This document shows positions 53,825-62,991 of a stretch of 64,000 bases of DNA, one piece after another. Under the pieces are notes generated by a model, which was not told the origin of the DNA, did no database searches, and saw only the letters and a list, made by a program, of their open reading frames with translations. The stretch lies in contig CBFGUW010000001.1 in NCBI GenBank assembly GCA_965652395.1, positions 1 through 64,000 of the forward strand, given 5' to 3'. Every line of letters starts with the position of its first letter. The first letter of the stretch is position 1. Origin of the DNA: Saccharospirillum sp965652395 (GTDB lineage Bacteria > Pseudomonadota > Gammaproteobacteria > Pseudomonadales > Natronospirillaceae). Made by a program: the position numbers and the translations under genes.

Positions 53825-53983
53825 ATGAGTCTGACAACAGTGTTACTGATTATCCTGATACTGGTTCTGCTGGGTGTATTTCCCGCTTGGCCACATAGCC
53901 GAAGTTGGGGTTACCTGCCCAGTGGGGTTATCGGAGTGACGGTTTTAGTGGTTCTGATTTTATTTTTAATGGGGAAAATTTGA
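53825..53983 (+). CDS. DUF3309 small membrane protein
   Basis: 52 residues: two membrane helices around a conserved Trp-Pro-His segment (FPAWPHSRSWGYLPSG), typical of DUF3309. Function unknown; the family often lies beside csbD and stress genes. The upstream AGGGAG is rather far (about 11 bases). It is divergent from the DUF3185 gene. Confidence 0.8.
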   Translation: MSLTTVLLIILILVLLGVFPAWPHSRSWGYLPSGVIGVTVLVVLILFLMGKI

Positions 53984-54090
53984 AGCGTGGTGGAACGATG
54001 GGGTTTGTCATACTACCTGCGGCGTGTCGCCGCAGGTAGGTACTGACAATTGGCAATCCGTTGCCGCCAATCCATTGGCTACTGCGCAGG

Positions 54091-54348
54091 TCAAATTACT
54101 TTGTGGCTTTCCTGGCCTTTGACCTGTTTCTTGCTTTCCAACTCTTTAACCTGCTTCTTGTTTTCGAAGTCTTTGACTTGCTTTTCGGCTTCATCCCTGG
54201 AAACACCATAAGCGTTTTGGATCTCTCCTTTTAACTGCTCCCGCTTTCCGGCGATTACATCAAGCCGGTCGTCAGTCAACTTGCCCCATTGTTCCTTGGC
54301 TTTTCCTTTGAATTCCTTCCAGTTGCCTTCGATTATGTCCCAGTTCAT
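54091..54348 (-). CDS. CsbD family stress-response protein
   Basis: 85-residue soluble, charged protein beginning MNWDIIEGNWKEFKGKAKEQ, followed by LTDDRLDVIAGKREQLKGEIQ, the CsbD hallmark (YjbJ in E. coli). The tail has three near repeats of KKQVKELES type, an extension beyond the usual 65 residues. Strongly induced by general stress in many bacteria; exact role unknown. The ATG at 54348 follows AGGAGA. Confidence 0.9.
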   Translation of the reverse strand: MNWDIIEGNWKEFKGKAKEQWGKLTDDRLDVIAGKREQLKGEIQNAYGVSRDEAEKQVKDFENKKQVKELESKKQVKGQESHKVI

Positions 54349-54995
54349 TTTTATCTCCTGTGGTTCCATAGCCTATCAATCGGCTGAACCTTCCCGTGAA
54401 TGATGATGGGTACTCCAATGGTTGTGCGTTATTCAATGGAATCTCAGCACCTGACTAAAATGACAGTAAACTCGGCAGGTGTCTGTGCGTTACCGAACCC
54501 AAGGTTGCCTTTTTCAGCAACTGGTTTGCGCTGATCGGTAAGTGGCGTAGCGCACAGGTCCCACGAACCCACCAGGGACACCTCTCGGGTAGGCGTGTCG
54601 CAAACTGGATTACATTAATTCCGGCCTTTGTTTCCAATTAACAATTGCCCGTTGCCCTTTCTTCCACTAATGTTCGATGGCGTACAAAACTCTGTCGGCC
54701 GGAAGAAAAAAACCACGCCATTCAGACTTTGAGTATATGTTGTGTTGCCATGCGGCTTTGTTAAGCATGGAACATGACTGTTCCGGAAAACCAGAATCGG
54801 TTAAGTCATTGATTTTGGGAGAAAAGCGAGATGTAACCGTATTTGCTTTTCATATTTTGAAAAAGCCGGCAAGCTTTTTCATTTACCTGCAAAGCGGGCG
54901 CCGCACAGGAAAAGGGTTTGGTATTGCGTCGTACATTAACCCTGACGGATGAACGACACCGGCGCCGGTCGATTGAACTGAAAAGGCACAGCTCA
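54349..54995. other. Gap between csbD and the Crp/Fnr gene
   Basis: About 650 bases. An open frame at 54677-54952 (91 codons, plus) has unusual composition and no ribosome site, so I do not call it. A hairpin-forming stretch near 54540-54600 is seen. The region probably carries the divergent promoters of csbD and the regulator gene. Confidence 0.4.
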
Positions 54996-55733
54996 ATGAT
55001 GTCCATTGCCCCGAGAACCATGCAAAACAATATTCTTGCCGCCTTGCCGGCCGACGCCAGGCAGCGGCTTTTCCCTTACCTTGAAGAAACCAGCATGCCC
55101 TTGGGCAAGGTGCTCTATGAAGCCGGGGACAAAATGCGCTATGTGTATTTCCCTCTCGATTGTATTGTCTCGCTGCTCCATGTGATGAAAAACGGTGCGT
55201 CGGCGGAGATTTCCGTTGTGGGTAACGATGGTCTGGTGGGCATCGCACTTTTTATGGGTGGCGAAAGTACATCCGGCCGCGGTGTTGTTCAAAGTGGTGG
55301 GAGCGGATACCGCCTGTTGGGGCAACGACTGGTTGACGAGTTTGATCGCCATGGCGAGTTGATGTCGCTGGTGCTGCGTTATACCCAGGCACTGATCACG
55401 CAAATGGCCCAGACCGCCGTGTGCAATCGTCACCACTCCATCGACCAGCAGTTGTGCCGTTGGTTGTTGCTTTCCCTGGATCGCTTGCCCACGAATCATC
55501 TGACCATGACCCAGGAGCTGATCGCCAACATGCTCGGTGTACGTCGGGAGGGCGTGACCGAGGCGGCGGGGCGGCTTCAGAAGCTCGGCGTTATCAAGTA
55601 CCATCGCGGTCACATCGAAGTGGTAAACCGTGTCAAACTCGAACAACTGGCCTGTGAATGCTATGCCGTGGTGAAGAGGGAATCGGACCGTTTGCTTACG
55701 CCGGCCTGCCAGCGCTCCGAAGAGCTCGCATGA
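54996..55733 (+). CDS. Crp/Fnr family transcriptional regulator
   Basis: 245 residues. Cyclic-nucleotide-binding-like beta barrel (about 20-140; LGKVLYEAGDKMRYVYFPLDCIVSLL, EISVVGNDGLVGIALFMGG), dimer helix, and a winged helix-turn-helix (about 175-220; LTMTQELIANMLGVRREGVTEAAGRLQKLGVI). It has no N-terminal Fe-S cysteine cluster, so it is not a true Fnr; this subgroup usually responds to stress or growth state. The ATG at 54996 lies behind AAAGG. It probably controls the nearby csbD/DUF3309/OmpA genes; no operator was identified. Confidence 0.85.
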   Translation: MMSIAPRTMQNNILAALPADARQRLFPYLEETSMPLGKVLYEAGDKMRYVYFPLDCIVSLLHVMKNGASAEISVVGNDGLVGIALFMGGESTSGRGVVQSGGSGYRLLGQRLVDEFDRHGELMSLVLRYTQALITQMAQTAVCNRHHSIDQQLCRWLLLSLDRLPTNHLTMTQELIANMLGVRREGVTEAAGRLQKLGVIKYHRGHIEVVNRVKLEQLACECYAVVKRESDRLLTPACQRSEELA

Positions 55734-55814
55734 ACGACTCGATTTCCTGGTGTTAAGGGCGTGCGGTTATGTCAGAACCGGGCTTATCCAGAAAACTGAT
55801 AATGAAGAGGGGAA

Positions 55815-56294
55815 ATGGACGATATCAAGGCTATGCAGCAGGCCCTGGCTCAAGCCAGGCTTGCCTTCGACGCGGGCGAAGTCCCGGTCGGGGCCGTGGT
55901 TGTTCAAGATGGAACGGTGCTTGCCGAGGGCTACAATCAGCCCATTGGCAGCCTGGACCCCAGCGCCCATGCGGAGATGGTGGCCATTCGCGCCGCTGCC
56001 AAAGCAATTGGCAACTATCGCCTGACAAACGCTACCCTTTACGTCACGGTGGAACCCTGTACGATGTGCGCCGGTTTGCTTGTTCACAGCCGAATCCGGC
56101 GTTTGGTCTACGGCACCACTGAACCCAAGAGCGGTGCCGTCGTCTCAAACCTCAGGCTCTACGAACATGGCCCATACAACCACAGTGTTGAGGTGACCGG
56201 GGGCATTCTGGAGGCAGAGTGCGCTGAATTGATGTCCCGGTTTTTTGCTGAAAGACGCGAGCGGCAGAAAGCCTTGCGTCGTTTGACTCGTTAG
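55815..56294 (+). CDS. tadA: tRNA-specific adenosine deaminase
   Basis: 159-residue cytoplasmic zinc deaminase converting A34 to inosine in tRNA-Arg(ACG). Zinc/catalytic motifs HAE (about residue 53) and PCTMC (about 83-87) are complete, and the C-terminal helix needed for tRNA binding is present (RFFAERRERQKALRRL). A GAGGGG site precedes the ATG. It normally follows guaA; here 12 kb lie between. A truncated duplicate is at 45485. Confidence 0.96.
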   Translation: MDDIKAMQQALAQARLAFDAGEVPVGAVVVQDGTVLAEGYNQPIGSLDPSAHAEMVAIRAAAKAIGNYRLTNATLYVTVEPCTMCAGLLVHSRIRRLVYGTTEPKSGAVVSNLRLYEHGPYNHSVEVTGGILEAECAELMSRFFAERRERQKALRRLTR

Positions 56295-56311
56295 AAGCTG
56301 TCTTTCTTTAC

Positions 56312-56370
56312 GGGAGACGGTAGACGCGTAACGGTAGACGCTTAGCGCGTTCAGCGTTTCCCGTCTCCCA
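56312..56370. repeat. Small inverted/direct repeat element after tadA
   Basis: Outer inverted arms GGGAGACG (56312-56319) and CGTCTCCC (56362-56369), with two inner direct copies of GGTAGACGC (56319-56327 and 56333-56341). It may work as a weak terminator or be a dispersed intergenic repeat. Confidence 0.5.
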
Positions 56371-56402
56371 CAATGCTTCCAGCCCACCCCAAGGACCACA
56401 GA

Positions 56403-57572
56403 ATGATTTCCGCTGCCGACCTGACATTCCGTCAGAAGGCTTGGCGTCTTTCTCCGATGTACGCCGCCTATTTCACGTTGTTTGGTGTGTTCACACCCTA
56501 TCTGGCCCGGTTTTTAACCGCTCAGGGGCTGAATGCCCGCCAGATTGGTGTCATTGTCGCCACGGTGTTCGGGGTGAATATTTTTGCGCCCTTCTTATTC
56601 AGTCTGATCAGTGACCGAACCGGTCAGCGCATGCCGTTGATTCGTCTGGGCTTTCTGCTGATGGGTGTCTTCTATCTGTTGTCTCTGAAATCCGGCGACT
56701 TTCTCTGGTATTTAACCGTGTTCGGCCTGTTTGGCGTGTTCATGTCTGCTGTGTTGCCACAAATGGAAGGTGTGGTGATCAACGTGCTTGATACAGACCG
56801 GTCGCGCTATGGGCAGATTCGGTTGTGGGGGTCCGCCGGTTATGTGGTTGTGGTATGGATGCTGGGCACCGCTCTGGATTATCTGCCGGTCACCATTCTG
56901 CCGATTATGGGGGGTGTGCTTTGCGCCACTATGTGGGCCACTACCTGGCTGGTGCCGACGGAAACCCGAACCAGTCCAGAGCAGCGCCGTTCGGCGCAGA
57001 GCCTGGAAACCACACCGATCGATTGGCGTCAGGTTGTGGTTTTGATGGTGGTCGTGTTCTTGTGGCAAATCGGTATGGCGCCCTACAACACCTTCTTTGA
57101 TCTCTTTTTGAAGGAACGTGGCTTTTCGGCTGGCAGTATCGGTTTTTTGATCAGCTTTGGGTCCATTTGTGAAATTGTGATCTTTTTGGTCATTGCCAGT
57201 TGGTTTCAGCGTTTCAGCGAGCGGTGGCTGTTGTTTATTGCGTTGGCGGTTACGGCTGCGCGTTGGTCGGTGCTTGCTTTCCTGGAAAGCAGCTTTTGGC
57301 TGGCGCTTTTACTGCAGGCCACTCATGCCTTGACCTTCGGGGTGGTTCATTCGGTGGCAATTCACCGGGTCAGTCGTTTGTTTCCGGCCAGCAAAATGGG
57401 TTTGGGGCAGGGGCTTTATGTTTCGGTAGGTATGGGGCTGGGGCTGATCGTGGGTAATCTGCTGGCGGGTTATGTATGGACGGGGGCCGGTTGGGTGTTT
57501 CTGATGGGGGCGGTGACCACTGCCGTGGCGGCGGCGCTGGTGTATTTTGGCATGAGGTCTGTTCGCAGCTGA
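56403..57572 (+). CDS. MFS transporter (MFS_1-like, HcaT type)
   Basis: 389-residue inner-membrane protein with twelve helices. The opening (SPMYAAYFTLFGVFTPYLARFL) and the GQIRLWGSAGYVVVVW segment of helix 5 are typical of the family of the phenylpropionate transporter HcaT and related symporters. The substrate is not known. AAGGA precedes the ATG at 56403; the upstream ATG at 56373 is inside the repeat. A hairpin follows. Confidence 0.85.
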   Translation: MISAADLTFRQKAWRLSPMYAAYFTLFGVFTPYLARFLTAQGLNARQIGVIVATVFGVNIFAPFLFSLISDRTGQRMPLIRLGFLLMGVFYLLSLKSGDFLWYLTVFGLFGVFMSAVLPQMEGVVINVLDTDRSRYGQIRLWGSAGYVVVVWMLGTALDYLPVTILPIMGGVLCATMWATTWLVPTETRTSPEQRRSAQSLETTPIDWRQVVVLMVVVFLWQIGMAPYNTFFDLFLKERGFSAGSIGFLISFGSICEIVIFLVIASWFQRFSERWLLFIALAVTAARWSVLAFLESSFWLALLLQATHALTFGVVHSVAIHRVSRLFPASKMGLGQGLYVSVGMGLGLIVGNLLAGYVWTGAGWVFLMGAVTTAVAAALVYFGMRSVRS

Positions 57573-57578
57573 AAGAGC

Positions 57579-57602
57579 GGGGCGGAGAACGATTTCCGCC
57601 CC
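57579..57602. terminator. Hairpin between convergent MFS and glgA genes
   Basis: GGGGCGGA (57579-57586) pairs with TCCGCCCC (57595-57602): 8-bp stem, 8-base loop, directly behind the MFS stop and in front of the glgA stop. No T-run. Confidence 0.6.
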
Positions 57603-57609
57603 ACCTCTG

Positions 57610-59082
57610 TTAACTCAGCATTCTGCGATAGGTCTCCACGTATTCCTGTGCGGACTCTTCCCATTCAAAACGCTGTTTCATGGCGTTCGCCTGCATCGTT
57701 TTCCACAGGTCCGGTTTGTCGCGGTAAACGTTCACCATTCGCTCGATCTCAAGCCTCAGGGCTTCTTCCGTAGGCTCTTCGAACATGAAACCGGTGGCGC
57801 TGCGGACATTGCGCTGAGAGGCGCTCAGTGGCACTACCGTATCCTTCAATCCGCCCACGGCGCGTACCAGAGGCAGGGTGCCGTAGCGCAGACTGTATAT
57901 TTGGTTCAGACCGCAGGGCTCGAAGATGGAGGGCATCAGGAAGGCATCGCCACCCGCTTCCATCCGGTGGGAAAGCGCATTGTCGTAACCTTCGATAAAG
58001 GCGACTTTGTCGGGAAAATGATGCGCCAGCCGGTGCAGGTGAGCCGCCAACTGCGGGTCGCCGGAGCCGAGCAGGGCAACCTGTACGTCTTGCTGGCGCA
58101 GGACTTCCCACAGAGTGGGAATCAACAGATGGAAGCCTTTCTGGTCGGTCAGTCGGCTGACCGACACCAAAAGCGGCACGTCCCGTTCTTCAAACCCCAT
58201 TTCCTGTTGCAGGCGCCGTTTGCATTCGGCCTTGCCGCCGTCCTCCACGGTTGTGAAATTCGCGGGAATCAGGTTATCGGTTTCCGGGGACCATTGGCCA
58301 TAATCGCAGCCGTTGAGGATGCCGGTGAGTGCGTCGCTGCGCTCTCGGAATAGGCTGCCCAGCCCGTGGCCGCCCATGTCGGTCACCAGTTCAGCGGCAT
58401 AGCCGGGGCTGACCGCGCATAGGGCATCCGCGAAGCGAATGCCGCCTTTCAGTAGGTTGATCTGGCCGAAGTCTTCGAAGGCGCCAGGATGAAAAAATTG
58501 TTCATGAATGCCCAGTGGTTGCAGCCATTGGGCCGGAACCTGGCCCTGATAGGCTGCGTTATGCAGCGACAGCATCGACCGAGTGCCCTCGAAGAAAGGG
58601 TTGAACCGGTAATGCTCCGCCAGATAGAAACAGCACAGGGCCGCCTGCCAGTCGTTGGCGTGGACGATGTCCGGTTGCCAATCGTTATCGATACACCACT
58701 GCAGGGCACCCTTACTGAGCAGGGCGAAGCGCCGGGCGTTGTCCGGGTAGGGCCAGCGGCCGTCGTCGTAAATGCCGGGGCGGTCGAAGCTTTCAGCGTG
58801 TTCCAGCTGTACCAGCGGCAACCCTTCGTGTGTGCCGGTGCGGGCCGCCACCCAGGTTTCATCGAACAGGTTCAGATGAACGCAGAGTGACTGGCTTGGC
58901 CAATGGCTCCAGATTTGTTGAGTGCGGCTGTAGGCGGGCGTGACTACGCGTACATCGTGGCCCATGGCGGTGAGGGTGGCCGGGAGGGCTCTGGCGACAT
59001 CCGCCAGGCCTCCGGTTTTTACCAAGCCTTCAACTTCCGAAGCGACGACGAGAATCTTCAGGGGGTGCTCAGTCGAAGCCAA
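57610..59082 (-). CDS. glgA: Glycogen synthase (ADP-glucose)
   Basis: 490-residue GT5 enzyme that extends alpha-1,4-glucan from ADP-glucose. The ADP-glucose-binding KTGGLADV lies near residue 22 and the C-terminal GT-B site has PSIFEPCGLNQIYSLRYGT (about 378). The start is TTG at 59082, eight bases after AAAGGAG; the gene overlaps the end of glgC by 14 bases, coupling substrate supply and polymer synthesis. Confidence 0.96.
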   Translation of the reverse strand: MASTEHPLKILVVASEVEGLVKTGGLADVARALPATLTAMGHDVRVVTPAYSRTQQIWSHWPSQSLCVHLNLFDETWVAARTGTHEGLPLVQLEHAESFDRPGIYDDGRWPYPDNARRFALLSKGALQWCIDNDWQPDIVHANDWQAALCCFYLAEHYRFNPFFEGTRSMLSLHNAAYQGQVPAQWLQPLGIHEQFFHPGAFEDFGQINLLKGGIRFADALCAVSPGYAAELVTDMGGHGLGSLFRERSDALTGILNGCDYGQWSPETDNLIPANFTTVEDGGKAECKRRLQQEMGFEERDVPLLVSVSRLTDQKGFHLLIPTLWEVLRQQDVQVALLGSGDPQLAAHLHRLAHHFPDKVAFIEGYDNALSHRMEAGGDAFLMPSIFEPCGLNQIYSLRYGTLPLVRAVGGLKDTVVPLSASQRNVRSATGFMFEEPTEEALRLEIERMVNVYRDKPDLWKTMQANAMKQRFEWEESAQEYVETYRRMLS

Positions 59083-60304
59083 TTCGTGCTCCTTTGGGGA
59101 TTACTACGATGCCATTGGGGGAAACGTGGAAGCGTTGACGATCGTGTTCCGGGTCTTCCCCGATGACGGTTCCGGGTGCAATAGTGACGTTCTTGTCCAG
59201 CATGGCCCGGCGGATGCGCGCGCCCCGGCCGATGTCGTTACTGCCCATCAATACGCTGTTCTCAACGTAGGCGTGGCTGTGAACATGGCAGTTATAGCCC
59301 AGGATGCTGCGGTGGACGAAACTGCCGGACACAATGCAGCCACCGGCGACGATGGAACTGATGGCCTGACCGGTCCGGTTGGCTTCGTCGTGCACGAACT
59401 TGGCCGGTGGAACGGCGGGGTGGTAACTGCGCAGCGGCCAAAAACGGTTGTAGAGGTCGATGGGCGGTTCCACGGCCAGCAGGTCCATATTGGCTTCGAA
59501 CAGCGAGTCGATGGTGCCTACATCCCGCCAATAGCCGCCGGTGTTTTCCTGTTCGCCGCGAATGAAGTTGGTGGAGAAGTCGTAAACGTACACCACACCG
59601 GCTTTATAGAGCTCGGGAATGATGTTGTGACCGAAATCGTGTACCGAGTCGCTGCGTTCGGCATCGGCTTTCAGGCACTCCACCATGGTGGGGGAGTCGA
59701 ATACGTAGTTGCCCATGCTGGCGAGCACATAATCAGGACGCCCTGGGATGGTTTTCGGGTTGCTCTTCGGTTTCTCCTGGAAGCCGATCATCTTGTTGTT
59801 ATCGTCGATCTCGATCACACCGAACTGGTCCGCCTGGCTGACGTGCACCGGGATGGCGGCCACGGTGAGCTTGGCGTCTTCATAGCCGCGGTGGAACTCG
59901 ATCATCTGGCGGACATCCATCTTGTAGATGTGGTCGCCGCCAAACACGCAGCAGATTTCCGGATCCATGCCTTCGACCAGTTCAATATTCTGGTAAATCG
60001 CATCGGCCGTACCCTGATACCAGTGCTTGCCCATTTGCATTTGGGCGGGGATGGGGTCGATAAAGCGGTTGGTCAGCCCCGTCACTCGCCAACGTCGGCT
60101 CATGTGCTTCATCAGGGAATGCGACTTGAACTGGGTCAAAACGAAGATCTGCAACAGATCGGAGTTGACGAAGTTGTTCAGAACGAAATCGATGATTCGG
60201 TAGTTGCCGCCGAAGGGGACGGCGGGTTTGGCTCGCACGGAGGTGAGTGGGGCCAGGCGGGTGCCTTCGCCTCCGGCCAGAATCATAGAGAGGATGCCGG
60301 ACAT
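59069..60304 (-). CDS. glgC: Glucose-1-phosphate adenylyltransferase
   Basis: 411 residues making ADP-glucose from ATP and glucose-1-phosphate, first step of glycogen synthesis. The pyrophosphorylase loop is AGGEGTRLAPLT (about residue 10), followed by the substrate-binding region and a left-handed beta-helix end (SFVHRSILGYNCHVHSHAYVENSVLMG). A GGGAAAG site precedes the ATG. A large opposite-strand open frame is only its shadow. Confidence 0.97.
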   Translation of the reverse strand: MSGILSMILAGGEGTRLAPLTSVRAKPAVPFGGNYRIIDFVLNNFVNSDLLQIFVLTQFKSHSLMKHMSRRWRVTGLTNRFIDPIPAQMQMGKHWYQGTADAIYQNIELVEGMDPEICCVFGGDHIYKMDVRQMIEFHRGYEDAKLTVAAIPVHVSQADQFGVIEIDDNNKMIGFQEKPKSNPKTIPGRPDYVLASMGNYVFDSPTMVECLKADAERSDSVHDFGHNIIPELYKAGVVYVYDFSTNFIRGEQENTGGYWRDVGTIDSLFEANMDLLAVEPPIDLYNRFWPLRSYHPAVPPAKFVHDEANRTGQAISSIVAGGCIVSGSFVHRSILGYNCHVHSHAYVENSVLMGSNDIGRGARIRRAMLDKNVTIAPGTVIGEDPEHDRQRFHVSPNGIVVIPKGARIGFD

Positions 60305-60476
60305 AATCTTTCCCTTTTATTGATCAGTGTTAGGTGACTTCTTCGTCAGCTTAACGCTTGCTTGAGTCGCATTAGGCGACCACTGAGTGTCGGTTCTCTG
60401 GAAAATAAGGCTCGTTTTTTGTTATTGGTTGAAGATTGATCACCTCCTGTTGGTCCGTTGAGGAACGCCACGCCAT

Positions 60477-60614
60477 TCAACCATAGAGGTGAGTCTGGGC
60501 AGCACTGAAAAAAACGTCGGAATCCCATGGATTAGCGCGCTTTTGATCAATATAGACCAGGAAGGCGACGAAACCGATCACGATCAGTAGGAAGATAATT
60601 AACTTCTTGTTCAT
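60477..60614 (-). CDS. Small single-helix membrane protein
   Basis: 45 residues: MNKK, one membrane helix (LIIFLLIVIGFVAFLVYI), then a polar tail with NPWDSDVFF. The composition is strongly that of a small inner-membrane protein. No ribosome site can be seen before the ATG, which lowers confidence. It lies upstream of glgC in the same direction, separated by 172 bases. No family recognised. Confidence 0.42.
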   Translation of the reverse strand: MNKKLIIFLLIVIGFVAFLVYIDQKRANPWDSDVFFSAAQTHLYG

Positions 60615-60785
60615 AGCGCCGATGGAACCATTTTTAGAGCCTTTTAGGCATTGTGTACCTTTTTTTTCCCAAATGGCAAGGGAGAGCGTTTTTCAGAGGA
60701 ATTGTTGACCGCGGAGGGCGCTCACAACGGTTGCTTTTCTGGTAGAATGCGCGCGTTTCGCCGTTTCCGTCTATTGAGGTACGCC

Positions 60786-61253
60786 ATGAGAGCATCATTG
60801 GGTCTGACACTGAGTTTTGTATTGGGCACCCTGGTTCAGCCGGCCCTGGCTGAAGACCCCGCCATCGATATCTCCACCAACGCCAAATTCGAGCTGGTCG
60901 CCCTGACCGACCAAACCCTGACTGAATCCGCCACCTTAACCGTACAACCCCGTGATGCGGGCAGCCCGGAAGATGCGCTAAGCGAGGACTGGCCGTCGCA
61001 TTGTCTGTTATCGGTCAATGTTACGTTGACTGAAGGCGGGGCGGCTCTGAACCCCGGCAAGCTGATTTGCATCACCGAGGACCACCGTATTCTAGAAGCC
61101 ATGCTGGATGCCGCCATCGAAGAATTCGGCGCCTGCGTTGCTGTGGAAGGGAACGACTGCGCCCGTTATCGGGTCGTGGCGGGAGAAACCGGCCGTCTGG
61201 TATTGAATGCTCCTACGAAGTTGACCCTTCAGCCAAGAAACGAGCTGAACTGA
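60786..61253 (+). CDS. Exported protein of unknown function
   Basis: 155 residues with a clear signal peptide (about 1-22, to ALA) and a beta-rich, acidic body containing three cysteines (near 77, 95 and 115) plus one more at about 123, enough for two disulfides. No family recognised. GAGG precedes the ATG at 60786; the longer open frame from 60651 is not supported. Convergent with aceK, 13 bases apart. Confidence 0.65.
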   Translation: MRASLGLTLSFVLGTLVQPALAEDPAIDISTNAKFELVALTDQTLTESATLTVQPRDAGSPEDALSEDWPSHCLLSVNVTLTEGGAALNPGKLICITEDHRILEAMLDAAIEEFGACVAVEGNDCARYRVVAGETGRLVLNAPTKLTLQPRNELN

Positions 61254-61266
61254 GCAACGGCTGTCG

Positions 61267-62991
61267 TTAAGAGCGCTTGACCCTGATATCGTCGGGGTAG
61301 GGGTAGATATCCGCCACCTTCCCGGCTTCAAGCTCGGCTTGAACGGCCTTCCAGTAGTCGGCATCCAACAGGTCTGCATGGTGTTTTCTGAACGCCGCTT
61401 CCTGTTTGCTGTCGTTGAACAGAAAAGTGGCGAACTCTTCGGGAAAAATATCCGTCGGCGCCACGCTGTACCAGGGTTCTGAAGCCAACTCGTCTTCCGG
61501 ATAACGGGGTGGGGGAATGCGACGGAAATTGCAGTTCGTCACCCAGTCTATTTCATCGTAATCGTAAAAAATCACCCGGCCGTGCCGGGTCACCCCGAAA
61601 TTCTTCAACAGCATGTCGCCCGGGAAAATATTGGCTTTCGCCAGGTCTTTAATGGCCTGCCCATATTCCGCCAGGACCGGTTCCTCCCGTTCCTTGTATT
61701 TGGGGTCTTCCAAATATAAATTCAGCGGAATCATCCGACGCTCGATATAGCAATGCTCGATGATCAGTTGGTCGCCTTCCACGCGAACGTTGGATGCGGC
61801 CACCTTGGACAATTCTTCCAGAAGTTCCGGCGAAAAACGCTCCAGAGGCAGCGCCACCTGGGTGAACTCCCAGGTATCCGCCATGCGGCCGACCCGGTCA
61901 TTCTGCTTTACCCGGTGGTACTGGTTTTTAACATGCTGGCGGGTCATTTCTTTCTGGGGCGCGAAGCGATCTTTGATGATTTTGAATACATAGGGATAGG
62001 AGGGCAGGGTGAACACCGTCATCACCATACCTTTGATACCCGGTGCGATTTCGAAACGATCCCGGCTGGTGGCAAGGTGTTGCAACAATTCCCGATAAAA
62101 CTGTGTTTTACCCTGTTTATGCAAGCCTATGGAAGAATAGAGTTCGGCGCGGGTTTTCGACGGCATTAACCGCAATAGAAAGTTAACGATGGCCAAAGGG
62201 CTGCCCGTATTCACGAAAAAGTAAGCCCGGGCAAAGCCGAATACAATCGCCATGGCATTGCTGTCAATCAGCAGGGTATCCGCGTAGAGGGAGCCTTCCT
62301 CGGTATTCAGAATGGGCACGATAAAGGGCAAAGCCTCACCATCCATGTTCAAGCGGCCAATCAGGTAGCAGGCTTTGTTGCGGAAAAAAGGCGTGGTAAT
62401 CAGGTCGATGCTGTAACGCCGGGCATTTTTGGCCAGCTCGGGCGCTTGTTGCGCAAAGCGATGCATCAGGTGGCGCACGTCTCTGTGCGCATTTTCCAAA
62501 GGCAGACCCAGCTTCATATCCTGCAGCATTGTCAGGATCACCGCTTCAAGGTCGCCATCGACCCAGTAACGCCGGATCAGAGTCTCATCGGTTTCGTAGT
62601 GCCGCCACAAAGCATCGGATTCGACAAAAATATGTTCGTTGTCGAAATAGCGGCGGTGAAACAACCGGCAGAAAACGGAGTTGTAAAACGTCTCGGCGAG
62701 GTCGGGCTGGGCATGCTTTTCCAGACGCTTGGTATAGGCCTGCTTGACCGTTTGCCAACCATCGGGCTTTAACGACTCGAAACATTGCTTGAGCGTGGCT
62801 ATGCAGCGCTCGACCTGATCATCATAAAGGTCGACCCGCTCGCGATGAATGTCTTGCAGATAGCGCCATTCGGCGTTGAGAAACCCCTGGTGAGCCAGTT
62901 GGGAATAATGCCTGAATTTCTGATAGTGCTGGTTGAAGCCTTCAAGGATAAGATCGGCCAATTGATTGGCATGGGTGTCAGTCGTAGACAT
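61267..62991 (-). CDS. aceK: Isocitrate dehydrogenase kinase/phosphatase
   Basis: 574-residue bifunctional enzyme that phosphorylates or dephosphorylates isocitrate dehydrogenase, setting flux between the Krebs cycle and the glyoxylate shunt. Regulatory N-domain, then the kinase domain with the ATP loop APGIKGMVMTVFTLPSYPYVFKII (about 315-340) and catalytic/metal region NFGVTRHGRVIFYDYDEID (about 458-477). The ATG at 62991 follows GGAAGA. It overlaps the end of the upstream gene by 14 bases. No aceA or aceB is nearby. Confidence 0.96.
   Translation of the reverse strand: MSTTDTHANQLADLILEGFNQHYQKFRHYSQLAHQGFLNAEWRYLQDIHRERVDLYDDQVERCIATLKQCFESLKPDGWQTVKQAYTKRLEKHAQPDLAETFYNSVFCRLFHRRYFDNEHIFVESDALWRHYETDETLIRRYWVDGDLEAVILTMLQDMKLGLPLENAHRDVRHLMHRFAQQAPELAKNARRYSIDLITTPFFRNKACYLIGRLNMDGEALPFIVPILNTEEGSLYADTLLIDSNAMAIVFGFARAYFFVNTGSPLAIVNFLLRLMPSKTRAELYSSIGLHKQGKTQFYRELLQHLATSRDRFEIAPGIKGMVMTVFTLPSYPYVFKIIKDRFAPQKEMTRQHVKNQYHRVKQNDRVGRMADTWEFTQVALPLERFSPELLEELSKVAASNVRVEGDQLIIEHCYIERRMIPLNLYLEDPKYKEREEPVLAEYGQAIKDLAKANIFPGDMLLKNFGVTRHGRVIFYDYDEIDWVTNCNFRRIPPPRYPEDELASEPWYSVAPTDIFPEEFATFLFNDSKQEAAFRKHHADLLDADYWKAVQAELEAGKVADIYPYPDDIRVKRS

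Noticed and set aside
54677..54952. 91-codon plus-strand ORF before the Crp/Fnr gene
   Set aside because: No ribosome site and composition unlike neighbours; more likely promoter DNA.
58940..60337. 465-codon plus-strand ORF over glgC
   Set aside because: Antisense shadow of glgC, whose motifs are unmistakable; caused by GC-rich codon use.
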